From: JABSSA01 sp039960995
GTDB taxonomy: Bacteria; Pseudomonadota; Alphaproteobacteria; Rhodobacterales; Rhodobacteraceae
Length of the DNA stretch: 64,000 bases
Direction of reading: 5' to 3'
Assembly (NCBI GenBank): GCA_039960995.1
Contig: JBDVKF010000085.1
Coordinates: 24,067 to 88,066 of the forward strand
The position numbers were made by a program, and so were the translations under genes. The notes beneath the pieces are model-generated. The model did no database searches and was not told the DNA's origin. It saw only the letters and a program-made list of their open reading frames with translations. Below are positions 16,077-25,361 of the stretch, in pieces (the first letter of the stretch is position 1; each line of letters opens with the position of its first letter).

Positions 16077-17066
16077 ATGGCCGCCGGTGCAGCCGCGCAA
16101 AGTGCCCCGCATGTCCCTGTCTTGTTGCGTCCGTTGTTGGCGGCAGTGCAGCCGATCACAGGGCATTGGTTGGATGGCACGTTTGGGGCGGGCGGATACA
16201 CGCGCGCATTTCTGGATGCTGGTGCTGAAACGCTTACGGCTGTTGACCGTGATCCCCTTGCTTTTGAAATGGCTAGCGCTTGGGCGCAGGAGTATGGCGC
16301 GCGACTTGTGGTGCAGCAGGGCACGTTTTCCAAACTGGACGAATACGCAAGCAATCTTGACGGGGTTGTTCTGGATCTTGGTGTCAGCTCGATGCAATTG
16401 GATCAGGCGGATCGCGGGTTTTCCTTTCAAAAAGACGGCCCCTTGGACATGCGGATGAGCCAGTCGGGCCCATCCGCTGCTGATTTGGTAAATGAGGCCA
16501 GCGAAGAGGCATTGGCCGATATCCTGTATCTGTTCGGCGAAGAACGGGCATCACGTCGTATCGCCAAAGCAATCGGGCGGGCACGATCTGAAGCCCCTTT
16601 GACCCGCACGCGTGACCTAGCCAAAGTGGTCGAAGGATGTTTGCCGCGGTCAAAGCCCGGACAGGCGCATCCGGCAACGCGCAGCTTTCAAGCCCTTCGT
16701 ATTGCGGTGAACGACGAATATGGTGAGTTGTTTCAAGGCCTTATGGCGGCTGAGCGTGCATTGAAGCCTGGCGGGCAATTGGCGGTTGTGACATTTCATT
16801 CGGTTGAGGATCGCATGGTCAAACGGTTCTTTGCTGCGCGCAGTGGCAAGAGCCAGACAACAAATCGCTATGCGCCAGAGATCGAAAAAGAGCCACCGCA
16901 ATTCACGATCAAGACGCGAAAAGCGGTTGGACCGGATGATGTCGAATTGGCTGAAAATCCACGCAGTCGATCGGCCAAGTTGCGGGTTGGCGTGCGCACT
17001 GATGCGCCAGCCGGAAGTATTGATGCCAAGTCTATTGGAATGCCGATGTTAAGAGAGGCCAGATAA
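16077..17066 (+). CDS. rsmH: 16S rRNA m4C1402 methyltransferase RsmH (MraW)
   Basis: A 329-residue SAM-dependent N4-methyltransferase of 16S rRNA C1402. It opens with HVPVLLRPLLAAVQPITG and carries the SAM-binding glycine motif LDGTFGAGGYTRAFLDAG. VLDLGVSSMQLDQADRGFSF follows, and the C-terminal block AVVTFHSVEDRMVKRFF holds the catalytic region. Length is normal. GGGGAGG precedes ATG 16077, and the stop codon overlaps the ftsL start by 1 nt, implying translational coupling. Confidence 0.97.
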   Translation: MAAGAAAQSAPHVPVLLRPLLAAVQPITGHWLDGTFGAGGYTRAFLDAGAETLTAVDRDPLAFEMASAWAQEYGARLVVQQGTFSKLDEYASNLDGVVLDLGVSSMQLDQADRGFSFQKDGPLDMRMSQSGPSAADLVNEASEEALADILYLFGEERASRRIAKAIGRARSEAPLTRTRDLAKVVEGCLPRSKPGQAHPATRSFQALRIAVNDEYGELFQGLMAAERALKPGGQLAVVTFHSVEDRMVKRFFAARSGKSQTTNRYAPEIEKEPPQFTIKTRKAVGPDDVELAENPRSRSAKLRVGVRTDAPAGSIDAKSIGMPMLREAR

Positions 17067-17410
17067 TGCGAACTTGTCTTTGCGTTTTGACCACTATTGC
17101 CGTGATTTGCCTAGCTTTTTGGGCATATCGTGAAAATTACGCGACGCAGGCCGCGTTGGACGACGCAGAAAATGTGCGCGCAGACATTCGCGCGGCGCAT
17201 GCGCGTTTGGCGGTTCTGAAAGCGGAATGGGCCTATTTGAATCGTCCAGATCGCTTGCGTGATCTGGCGGATTTGAACTTTGATCGATTGGGGCTTTTGC
17301 CATTTGCGCCCGAACAGTTCGGTCGTTTGGATGAGGTGTCTTACCCTCCGCAACCGTTGCCCCCGATTACTGATGCCGTTGAGTTGGCCGCACGGGAGGA
17401 CGAACAATGA
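17066..17410 (+). CDS. ftsL: cell division protein FtsL
   Basis: A 114-residue bitopic membrane protein. One N-terminal transmembrane segment (residues 3-20, CLCVLTTIAVICLAFWAY) is followed by a coiled-coil periplasmic stretch (RENYATQAALDDAENVRADIRAAHARLAVLKAEWAYLNRPDRL). AEWAYLNRPDRLRDLA is the motif typical of alphaproteobacterial FtsL. It acts with FtsQ and FtsB in the divisome and activates FtsWI. Its position between rsmH and ftsI supports the call. The last 4 nt overlap ftsI. Confidence 0.92.
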   Translation: MRTCLCVLTTIAVICLAFWAYRENYATQAALDDAENVRADIRAAHARLAVLKAEWAYLNRPDRLRDLADLNFDRLGLLPFAPEQFGRLDEVSYPPQPLPPITDAVELAAREDEQ

Positions 17411-19194
17411 TCCGTACACCTCTTCGACCTTTGGCGCGCATTTTGAGTGCGCGAAATGCAGGCGAAAACCCGGCCCATGTTGAACGTGAAATTCGTCTGA
17501 AACGTCACGAAGAAATGCGCGGAAAGATGCAACAGCGCGCTGAAGGGCGGTTGCTGGTCATTGGCGTCTTTTTCTTATGTGCGTTTGTAACTGTTGGTGC
17601 TCGGATGGGCGTTTTGGCGACATCCGAACCATCAGAACCGCGCATTTCCGCCGTGGGATCGGGGATCAGCGCGGCACGGGCCGACATTGTTGATCGCAAT
17701 GGCAACATTCTGGCGACGAATTTTGAAACGCATGCGCTTTACGCGCAGCCACCGCAGATGGTGGACCCGATGGCCGCCGCCGAAGCCTTGGCGGGTATTT
17801 TCCCTGACTTGGATATCGAACGTCTAAAGAAAGATTTTTCCGGAACTCGCAAGTTCTTGTGGCTAAAGCGTAAAATTTCGCCTGAACAAATGCAGGCCGT
17901 GCATGAAATCGGTGATCCAGGCTTGTTGTTTGGCCCGCGTGATATGCGTTTATACCCGAATGGTAAGCTTGCAGCACATGTTCTGGGCGGCGCGTCTTTT
18001 GGAAAAGAAGGCGTCAGCGCAGCCGAAGTGATTGGTGTGGCCGGGGTCGAAAAGTACTTTGACGATTACCTGCGTGATCCGTCGAATGGTGGCAAGCCGT
18101 TGGAATTGTCGCTTGATCTGACGGTTCAGGCTGCGGCCGAACGGGTTTTGTATGGCGGTATGAAATTGATGAACGCCAAGGGGGCGACATCTATTTTGAT
18201 GGACGTGAAAACAGGTGAAGTGGTTTCGGTTGTTTCGCTGCCGGATTTTGATCCCAATGACAGACCGCGCCCTGCGATCAAGGGCGATCAATCGGACAGC
18301 CCATTGTTCAATCGTTCGGTTCAGGGCGTGTATGAATTGGGATCGACCTTTAAAATTTTCACAGCGGCGCAGGCGATTGAGTTGGGGTTGGTAAATCCCT
18401 CAACCAAGATTGACACCAAAGGGCCGTTGCGTTGGGGTAAATTTCGCATTCGCGACTTCCGTAACTATGGATCGGAAATGTCGACGACAAAGATCATCGT
18501 AAAAAGTTCTAACATCGGGACTGCACGGATTGCGTTGATGATTGGCGCGGAACGTCAAAAGAACTTTTTGAAAAGCCTTGGCTTTTTTGAACCTACGTCG
18601 TTTGAAATCATCGAAGCCGCGACGGGAAAGCCCTTGTTGCCGAAACGGTGGTCTGAATTGTCAACGATGACGGTATCATACGGTCATGGTATCTCGACCA
18701 GCCCTATGCATTTGGCCGCCGGCTATGCTGCGATTGCAAATGGTGGGCGCATGGTGACACCGACCATTCTGAAACAAGACGGCCCGCAATTGGGTGAACG
18801 CGTCATGAGCGAAGGTGCGGCGCGTGCGGCGCGCGTCATGCTGCGTAAGGTGATCACCGAAGGCACAGCCAGCATGGGCGAAGTGCAGGGATACGCCGTT
18901 GCGGGCAAGACGGGCACAGCAGACAAGCCAAAACCGCGTGGCGGGTATTACGATGACAAAGTCATCGCAACTTTCGCAACAATGTTTCCAGCGGATGATC
19001 CACGTTACGTGTTAATCGTGACACTGGACGAACCCGTTGAAACATCAGGTGACGAACCGCGTCGTACAGCCGGGTGGACCGCCGTTCCGGTGGCCGCCGA
19101 AATGATCCGTCGGATCGGACCTTTGCTTGGTTTGCGGCCTGCCGTTGAACCCGCGGGTTTGGCTGATATAACGCTCACTCAGGCCAGTCAGTAA
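17407..19194 (+). CDS. ftsI: peptidoglycan transpeptidase FtsI (PBP3)
   Basis: A 595-residue class B penicillin-binding protein that cross-links septal peptidoglycan. It has a cytoplasmic N-terminus, one transmembrane helix (about residues 49-66, LLVIGVFFLCAFVTVGA) and the PBP dimerisation domain (RADIVDRNGNILA near 91). The transpeptidase domain carries catalytic Ser313 in GSTFK, SSN at 368-370 and KTG at 502-504. It lies between ftsL (ATGA overlap) and murE and is the partner of FtsW. Confidence 0.97.
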   Translation: MIRTPLRPLARILSARNAGENPAHVEREIRLKRHEEMRGKMQQRAEGRLLVIGVFFLCAFVTVGARMGVLATSEPSEPRISAVGSGISAARADIVDRNGNILATNFETHALYAQPPQMVDPMAAAEALAGIFPDLDIERLKKDFSGTRKFLWLKRKISPEQMQAVHEIGDPGLLFGPRDMRLYPNGKLAAHVLGGASFGKEGVSAAEVIGVAGVEKYFDDYLRDPSNGGKPLELSLDLTVQAAAERVLYGGMKLMNAKGATSILMDVKTGEVVSVVSLPDFDPNDRPRPAIKGDQSDSPLFNRSVQGVYELGSTFKIFTAAQAIELGLVNPSTKIDTKGPLRWGKFRIRDFRNYGSEMSTTKIIVKSSNIGTARIALMIGAERQKNFLKSLGFFEPTSFEIIEAATGKPLLPKRWSELSTMTVSYGHGISTSPMHLAAGYAAIANGGRMVTPTILKQDGPQLGERVMSEGAARAARVMLRKVITEGTASMGEVQGYAVAGKTGTADKPKPRGGYYDDKVIATFATMFPADDPRYVLIVTLDEPVETSGDEPRRTAGWTAVPVAAEMIRRIGPLLGLRPAVEPAGLADITLTQASQ

Positions 19195-19208
19195 CCCGGG
19201 CGGGGGCT

Positions 19209-20696
19209 ATGGGCAAAACGAAAAAACCTCTTTCAGATCTGGGCCTTCTGGCTCGAGGTGGTGCGAATCCACCAATCTCAGGCGTGGCGGTCGACAGCCG
19301 CCTTGTTGAGCCGGGCACCCTGTTTGGTGCGATGCCGGGCAGCCGAATGCACGGCGGCAGTTTCATTGAATACGCGCTTCGTATGGGGGCGGCGGCCATT
19401 TTGACCGATGCTGAAGGGGCAGAGATTGCAGCTGAAGCATTGGATGCAAGTCAGGCGGCTTTGGTCATCACCGACGAACCGCGTGCGGCACTGTCGCGTG
19501 CGGCGGCGCTTTGGTTCGGGGCACAACCTGAAACGATGATTGCTGTGACAGGAACAAACGGCAAAACATCTGTTTCCACCTTTGTGCGTCAAATCTGGAT
19601 CGAATTGGGTTTGCGCGCGGTCAACTTAGGCACGACTGGGGTTGAGGGCGCATGGAGCGCGCCATTGTCCCACACCACACCTGAACCAATCACGCTTCAT
19701 CGATTATTGGCACAGGCGCAACAGGCCGACATCACCCACGCTGCGATGGAAGCATCCAGCCACGGTCTGGACCAGCGACGTCTGGATGGTGTGATGTTGC
19801 AAGCGGCTGGGTTCACGAACCTGTCCCAAGATCATTTAGATTATCACGACACGTTCGAAGAATATCTTCATGCCAAGGCTGGGTTGTTTACGAGGGTGTT
19901 ACCGGCGCACGCGACGGCCGTCATCAACCTTGATGGTGCGCACGGGTCTGAAATGGCTGCAATTGCGCGGACGCGTGGGCAAGAATTGCTGACCGTGGGA
20001 CGGGGCGAAAACGTCGATGTCCGGCTGGATGGTCAACGGTTTGATGCCACGGGACAAGACATTCGATTTACAGTTGCCCATCATGGATCCTTTACCACGC
20101 GCCTCAATTTGATCGGCGGATTCCAAGCGGAAAATATTCTGCTTGCGATTGGTTTGGTCATGGCCTGCGGCGAAGAGGTTGACCAAATCGCGGCAATTCT
20201 GGGTAATCTTCGAACAGTCCGTGGCAGGATGCAATTGGCAGCCACACGTGAAAATGGTGCCGCGGTGTTTATCGATTATGCACACACGCCTGATGCTGTT
20301 GAAACTGCGCTGAAGGCAATGCGCCCGCATGTTCTGGGACGGTTGATCGCCGTTGTCGGGGCAGGCGGTGATCGCGATAAAAGTAAACGCCCTTTGATGG
20401 GGGCTGCTGCGGCTCAGCATGCAGATGTTGTTTTTGTCACCGACGACAATCCACGCAGCGAAGATCCGGCAATCATTCGCGCCGCCGTTATGCAGGGCTG
20501 TCCAGATGCGACAGAAATACCTGATCGGGCCGAAGCCATTTTGCGCGCGGTCGACGCACTTCAACCGGGTGATGCATTGTTGGTAGCGGGCAAGGGACAT
20601 GAAACAGGTCAGGTTGTTGGGGATGATGTTTTCCCCTTTGACGACGCCGAACAGGCCAGTATCGCCGTCTCTGCATTAGATGGAACCTCGATTTGA
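19209..20696 (+). CDS. murE: UDP-MurNAc-L-Ala-D-Glu:meso-diaminopimelate ligase MurE
   Basis: A 495-residue Mur ligase that adds the third residue of the peptidoglycan stem. The ATP-binding loop is AVTGTNGKTSVSTFVRQIW near residue 114. The C-terminal DNPRSEDP motif (near 416) is the signature for meso-DAP rather than lysine, as expected for a Gram-negative. MEASSHGLDQRRLDG and IDYAHTPDAVE are also conserved. The stop codon overlaps the start of murF by 4 nt. Confidence 0.97.
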   Translation: MGKTKKPLSDLGLLARGGANPPISGVAVDSRLVEPGTLFGAMPGSRMHGGSFIEYALRMGAAAILTDAEGAEIAAEALDASQAALVITDEPRAALSRAAALWFGAQPETMIAVTGTNGKTSVSTFVRQIWIELGLRAVNLGTTGVEGAWSAPLSHTTPEPITLHRLLAQAQQADITHAAMEASSHGLDQRRLDGVMLQAAGFTNLSQDHLDYHDTFEEYLHAKAGLFTRVLPAHATAVINLDGAHGSEMAAIARTRGQELLTVGRGENVDVRLDGQRFDATGQDIRFTVAHHGSFTTRLNLIGGFQAENILLAIGLVMACGEEVDQIAAILGNLRTVRGRMQLAATRENGAAVFIDYAHTPDAVETALKAMRPHVLGRLIAVVGAGGDRDKSKRPLMGAAAAQHADVVFVTDDNPRSEDPAIIRAAVMQGCPDATEIPDRAEAILRAVDALQPGDALLVAGKGHETGQVVGDDVFPFDDAEQASIAVSALDGTSI

Positions 20697-22135
20697 CGCT
20701 TTGGACCGCATCAGACGCAGCCGCCGCGACACAGGGAACGGCCATCGGTGATTGGTCTGTCAGCGGGATAAGCATTGATACCCGCACGATTGAATTCGGT
20801 GATTTGTTTGTTGCCTTGACTGCAGCGCGCGATGCGCATGATTTTGTGGCACAAGCGTTGGAAAAAGGCGCAGGCGCTGCCTTGGTCAGCCGCATTCCAG
20901 AAGGTGTCACCGATAATGCGCCGCTTTTGCTGGTAAAAGATGTGCAAACCGCGCTGGAAGATTTGGGACGCGCCGGTCGTGCGCGCACAAATGCCCGGGT
21001 GGTTGCCATCACTGGCAGTGTCGGCAAAACATCCACAAAAGAGATGCTGCGCGCCATTCTTGGTGATCAAGGTCGCGTGCATGCGTCTGTTGCCAGCTAT
21101 AACAATCATTGGGGTGTCCCTTTGACATTGGCGCGTATGCCAGCGGACTCAGATTTTGCAGTGATCGAGATTGGGATGAACCATCCCGGTGAAATCGCAC
21201 CCCTTGCAAAAATGGCCCGCCCGCACGTTGCCATGATCACAACCGTCGCGGCGGCTCATTTGGAAGCGTTCGACAATATCGAAGGCATCGCGCTTGAAAA
21301 GGCGTCGATCTTGGAAGGTTTGGAATATGGGGGCGATGCCATTTTGAACAACGATTGTTCAACGGCTGCGATCCTGCAATCCAAGGCGCATGATTTGAAA
21401 CGTCGAGACATTGGGTTTGGCCGGTTCGGTTTTGATTTCAAAATGGAAAAATGCACAGTGCATCGCGATGTGACTGTGGTCGAAGCCGTGGCACATGATG
21501 CCCCTTTGCTGTTCAAAATCGCGGCAGCTGGGGAACACTTTGCTATAAATGGACTGGGCGCGCTGGCTGCTGCCCAGGCATTGGGCGCAGACCTTGCATT
21601 GGCGGCGCAATCACTGGGACGATGGACCCCTTATCAGGGGCGCGGCGCACGCGAAGTGATCGTGCTTGATCCCGGTGAACCCCATCTGAAACTTGAACTG
21701 ATCGACGAAAGCTATAACGCCAATCCGACTTCAATGGCGGCTGCTTTGGCTGTCCTTGCCATTGCCGAAGCCAATGATGAAGATGGCAAAATTCACAAAG
21801 GTCGCCGTATCGCTGTGATTGGTGACATGAAGGAATTGGGGGCCAATGGCGCTGAGATGCATGCCGAACTTGCCCAATTGGATGCGACCAAAACACTGGA
21901 AGAAGTGCATTGTGTCGGCCCTATGATGGGTCATTTGCATAAAGCACTACCAGAGGCACAGCGTGGCATCTGGACACAAACCGCCGAAGAAATGGCGACA
22001 CATTTGAAGGGCGAACTCGGCAGTGGTGACGTGGTGATGGTTAAAGGATCATTGTCCATGCAACTGGCGAAAGTTGTCGAATCTATTCGCAAAATGGGTC
22101 AAGCGCGGACTGCTGCGCCTGTCCAAGATACGTAG
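20693..22135 (+). CDS. murF: UDP-MurNAc-tripeptide:D-Ala-D-Ala ligase MurF
   Basis: A 480-residue Mur ligase that adds D-Ala-D-Ala, the last cytoplasmic peptide step. It has the N-terminal substrate domain (SGISIDTRTIEFGDLFVAL) and the P-loop AITGSVGKTSTKEMLRAIL near residue 106. ASYNNHWGVPLTLARMP and the C-terminal DESYNANPTSMAAAL motif identify MurF. The start is TTG at 20693, overlapping murE by 4 nt in place of an ATG; no better start is nearby. Eleven nt separate it from mraY. Confidence 0.96.
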   Translation: MTLWTASDAAAATQGTAIGDWSVSGISIDTRTIEFGDLFVALTAARDAHDFVAQALEKGAGAALVSRIPEGVTDNAPLLLVKDVQTALEDLGRAGRARTNARVVAITGSVGKTSTKEMLRAILGDQGRVHASVASYNNHWGVPLTLARMPADSDFAVIEIGMNHPGEIAPLAKMARPHVAMITTVAAAHLEAFDNIEGIALEKASILEGLEYGGDAILNNDCSTAAILQSKAHDLKRRDIGFGRFGFDFKMEKCTVHRDVTVVEAVAHDAPLLFKIAAAGEHFAINGLGALAAAQALGADLALAAQSLGRWTPYQGRGAREVIVLDPGEPHLKLELIDESYNANPTSMAAALAVLAIAEANDEDGKIHKGRRIAVIGDMKELGANGAEMHAELAQLDATKTLEEVHCVGPMMGHLHKALPEAQRGIWTQTAEEMATHLKGELGSGDVVMVKGSLSMQLAKVVESIRKMGQARTAAPVQDT

Positions 22136-22146
22136 AGGCTATTTTC

Positions 22147-23229
22147 ATGCTGTATTGGTTAACTGCACTGTCAGACGGCGGTGATTTCTTTAACCTCTTT
22201 CGATACATTACCTTCCGCGCAGGGGGGTCCTTTCTAACAGCTTTGATTTTTGGCTTTCTGTTTGGACGGCCCTTGATCGAAGTCCTGCGCCGCAAGCAAG
22301 GCAAAGGGCAACCGATCCGCGATGATGGTCCGGAAGGGCATTTCGCTAAGGCAGGTACGCCGACGATGGGCGGGTTATTGATTGTTGGCGCATTGTTGAC
22401 GTCGACACTTTTGTGGGCGCGACTGGATAATCCCTTTGTCTGGATTGTGCTGTTCGTCACGATGTCTTTTGCCTTGATCGGATTTGCGGACGATTACGCC
22501 AAAGTGTCAAAACAAACGACGAAAGGTGTGTCTAGCCGAGTGCGCCTGGTGTTGGGCATCATAGTCGCAGCGATCGCTGCTTATGCCGCATCTTTGGCAC
22601 ATCCCGAAGCCTTGCAAAACCAATTGGCGCTGCCGGTTTTGAAAGACGTCCTGATGAACTTGGGATGGTTCTTTGTTCCGTTTGGTATTGTTGTGATCGT
22701 GGGGTCAGCCAATGCGGTTAACCTGACCGATGGGCTTGATGGGCTTGCCATCATGCCTGCGATGATTGCTGCCGGGACTTTGGGTATCATTGCCTATGCC
22801 GTGGGACGTGTCGATTTTACCGAATATTTGGACGTCCATTACGTTCCGGGAACAGGTGAATTGCTGATTTTTTCTGCTGCGATGTTTGGCGGCGGTCTTG
22901 GGTTCTTGTGGTATAATGCGCCACCAGCTGCGGTGTTTATGGGGGACACGGGATCGTTGGCCTTGGGTGGTGCGTTGGGTGCCATTGCCGTTGTGACCAA
23001 ACACGAACTGGTGCTTGCGATCGTGGGCGGCTTGTTTGTGGTCGAAGCCTTGTCTGTGATCATTCAAGTTCTGTACTTTAAGCGGACAGGAAAACGTGTG
23101 TTCCTGATGGCGCCGATCCATCATCACTACGAGAAAAAAGGTTGGGCAGAGAGTACAATTGTTATTCGGTTTTGGATCATTTCCTTGATCCTTGCCATGA
23201 TCGGATTAGCCACTCTGAAAGTACGCTAA
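22147..23229 (+). CDS. mraY: phospho-MurNAc-pentapeptide transferase MraY
   Basis: A 360-residue polytopic inner-membrane enzyme with about 10 transmembrane segments that makes lipid I on undecaprenyl phosphate. Signature blocks are GTPTMGGLLIVGALL, FADDYAKVSKQTTKGVS (catalytic Asp pair and basic cluster), NAVNLTDGLDGLAI, GDTGSLALGGALG and the His-rich loop MAPIHHHYEKKGW. The length is exactly that of the family. It is encoded between murF and a small NTPase gene. Confidence 0.98.
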   Translation: MLYWLTALSDGGDFFNLFRYITFRAGGSFLTALIFGFLFGRPLIEVLRRKQGKGQPIRDDGPEGHFAKAGTPTMGGLLIVGALLTSTLLWARLDNPFVWIVLFVTMSFALIGFADDYAKVSKQTTKGVSSRVRLVLGIIVAAIAAYAASLAHPEALQNQLALPVLKDVLMNLGWFFVPFGIVVIVGSANAVNLTDGLDGLAIMPAMIAAGTLGIIAYAVGRVDFTEYLDVHYVPGTGELLIFSAAMFGGGLGFLWYNAPPAAVFMGDTGSLALGGALGAIAVVTKHELVLAIVGGLFVVEALSVIIQVLYFKRTGKRVFLMAPIHHHYEKKGWAESTIVIRFWIISLILAMIGLATLKVR

Positions 23230-23301
23230 CCGGAGCGCTGATCCAAAGCCTCGGTGCCGCTTAGGCGAAGACGTTGGGTGGGGTGAATAAGGACAAGCTT
23301 C

Positions 23302-23826
23302 ATGCCGAGGGCAATTGTCATTACCGGGTGCTCGGGTGGTGGAAAGTCGACGCTGTTGGCTGAGCTGAACCAACGCGGGCACGCCACCGTTCAGGAACTC
23401 GGACGACGGATTATCGCGGAGGTCGGGCCATTTCCTTGGGAAGACCCACACGCGTTTGCATTGGTCGCGATCGAAATGGCACGTGAAGACATCGAACACG
23501 CTGACGGGCCGGTCACGTTTTTTGATCGATCCGCTTTGGATGCGGTGGTTTGGTTTGAACGCACCGATACGCATCTTGATCCCGCAATTCGGCGTGACGT
23601 TCTATCCATGGCTTACGAAAAGCAAGTGATTGTCGCGCCACCTTGGCCTGAGATTTACGTGCAAGATACAGATCGACGGCACGATCTGACCGCAGCCCTT
23701 GCGGAATACGACGCCTTGTGCGACCGCTTGCCTAAATTCGGGTTTTCGCTGCATTCTTTGCCCAAAGATACGCCTGCCAAACGGGCGGACTGGGTCGAAG
23801 CGCAAGTGTTGGGGGAAAAGACATGA
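23302..23826 (+). CDS. AAA-family small NTPase/kinase-like protein
   Basis: A 174-residue P-loop protein: Walker A GCSGGGKST at residues 9-17 and a DRSALD segment near 75, followed by kinase-like helices. It resembles the AAA_28 family of predicted ATPases/nucleotide kinases; substrate and role are unknown. It lies between mraY and murD, where the standard dcw order has no gene. It has its own 72-nt upstream gap and is followed after 31 nt by the murD start, so it should be co-transcribed with cell-wall genes. Confidence 0.8.
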   Translation: MPRAIVITGCSGGGKSTLLAELNQRGHATVQELGRRIIAEVGPFPWEDPHAFALVAIEMAREDIEHADGPVTFFDRSALDAVVWFERTDTHLDPAIRRDVLSMAYEKQVIVAPPWPEIYVQDTDRRHDLTAALAEYDALCDRLPKFGFSLHSLPKDTPAKRADWVEAQVLGEKT

Positions 23827-23857
23827 CATTCGAGAAAACGATCATGAGGCAAAGCGC

Positions 23858-25264
23858 ATGATCCCGGTGCAAGGTGTCATAGGGCAAAACATTGCGGTTT
23901 TAGGATTGGGGCGGTCGGGTTTGACTGCGGCGCGCGCCGTGTTGGCAGGTGGGGCCACCCCCGTGTGTTGGGATGACAACCCAGATGCACGTGGCCTTGC
24001 CGAGGATGAAGGGTTTACCTGTCGCGATCTGCGCAAGCAGGGAGTGTTTGACGATATTGCCCGATTGATTGTGTCGCCTGGTATTCCGCATCTCTACCCA
24101 GAACCAAACCCGGTTGTGGCCAATGCATTGCGATCCGGGGTGCCGGTCGACAATGACATCGGCTTGTTCTTTCAATCCTTCGCAACTAGGAATTGGGACA
24201 ATTTTGACATCGCGCCCCGCGTTGTCACTGTCACGGGATCTAATGGCAAATCCACAACGGCTGCCTTGATCCATCATCTTTTGGAGTCGACGCAACGCCC
24301 TGTTCAATTGGCGGGCAATATCGGGCGCGGCGTTTTGGACATTGATCCAGCGATTGACGGCGAAGTCGTCGTGTTGGAGTTGTCCAGTTATCAAACCGAT
24401 CTGGCGCGCAGTCTAACGCCGGATATTTCAGTGTTCACAAACCTGTCGCCAGATCACCTTGACCGTCACGCCGGGATGGGCGGTTATTTTGCAGCCAAAC
24501 GCCGTTTGTTTGCAGAAGGGGGACCAGATCGCGCAATTGTCGGCGTGGATGAGGCCGAAGGTCAGTACTTGGCCGGCCAATTAAGCGAAGGCCCCGAAGA
24601 TGATCGCGTCATTCGTGTGTCGGTGGACGTGAAACTGACGGGCCCGGGCTGGTCGGTTTTCGCGCGCAAGGGATTTTTGTCTGAGTATCGAAAGGGTCGT
24701 CAGGTTGCCTCTATCGATCTGCGGGACATTTCCGGTTTGCCAGGCGCGCATAATCATCAAAACGCGTGTGCGGCATATGCTGTTGTGCGGTCACTGGGGT
24801 TGGCTCCGAAGATCATCGAAAAGGGGCTGCGCAGTTTCAAAGGTTTACCCCATCGTAGTCAGCTTATTGCGGAAGCAAATGGGGTGAAATTTGTCAACGA
24901 CAGCAAGGCGACCAATGTGGATTCCGCTGCAAAAGCGTTACAGGCGTTTAAGAACATTCGCTGGATTTGCGGTGGGTTGCAAAAAGAAGGCAATTTGGAC
25001 GGTCTGAATGCCGCCACTGCTGACGTGCGCAAAGCATATGTTATCGGTCGCGAGGCAGCCGCATTTGCCATGCAACTGCAAATTGATGCGCAAGTGTGTT
25101 CGAACATGTCAGCTGCCGCTGAAGCCGCAATTGCGGACGCGGAACCGGGGGATGTTGTTTTGCTGGCTCCGGGCGCGGCAAGCTTTGATCAATATGACAA
25201 CTTTGAGCAGCGCGGAGATGATTTTACGCAAGAAGTAAAGTCTCGAATTTCTTCAAGCGGTTAG
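23858..25264 (+). CDS. murD: UDP-MurNAc-L-alanine:D-glutamate ligase MurD
   Basis: A 468-residue Mur ligase. It starts MIPVQGVIGQNIAVLGLGRSG, an N-terminal nucleotide-sugar-binding fold. The central ATPase loop is VTVTGSNGKSTTAALIHHLL, followed by NLSPDHLDRHAGM and the C-terminal NDSKATNVDSAAKAL motif typical of MurD. ATG 23858 is chosen because GAGG lies 8 nt upstream and the fold begins here; the frame is open further upstream, where it overlaps the AAA ATPase gene. It adds D-Glu to UDP-MurNAc-L-Ala. Confidence 0.97.
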   Translation: MIPVQGVIGQNIAVLGLGRSGLTAARAVLAGGATPVCWDDNPDARGLAEDEGFTCRDLRKQGVFDDIARLIVSPGIPHLYPEPNPVVANALRSGVPVDNDIGLFFQSFATRNWDNFDIAPRVVTVTGSNGKSTTAALIHHLLESTQRPVQLAGNIGRGVLDIDPAIDGEVVVLELSSYQTDLARSLTPDISVFTNLSPDHLDRHAGMGGYFAAKRRLFAEGGPDRAIVGVDEAEGQYLAGQLSEGPEDDRVIRVSVDVKLTGPGWSVFARKGFLSEYRKGRQVASIDLRDISGLPGAHNHQNACAAYAVVRSLGLAPKIIEKGLRSFKGLPHRSQLIAEANGVKFVNDSKATNVDSAAKALQAFKNIRWICGGLQKEGNLDGLNAATADVRKAYVIGREAAAFAMQLQIDAQVCSNMSAAAEAAIADAEPGDVVLLAPGAASFDQYDNFEQRGDDFTQEVKSRISSSG

Positions 25265-25361
25265 CTCTTGGTTTGTCCAAATTTGACGCCAGATTGGCTT
25301 TTGAGACAGATCAAGGCGGGGCTATGTTGATGTCAGTCCACAGTCCATAACGAGAGCCGGA

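Noticed and set aside
19899..20600. 233-residue minus-strand frame within murE
   Set aside because: Shadow of murE, which has all Mur-ligase motifs on the other strand.
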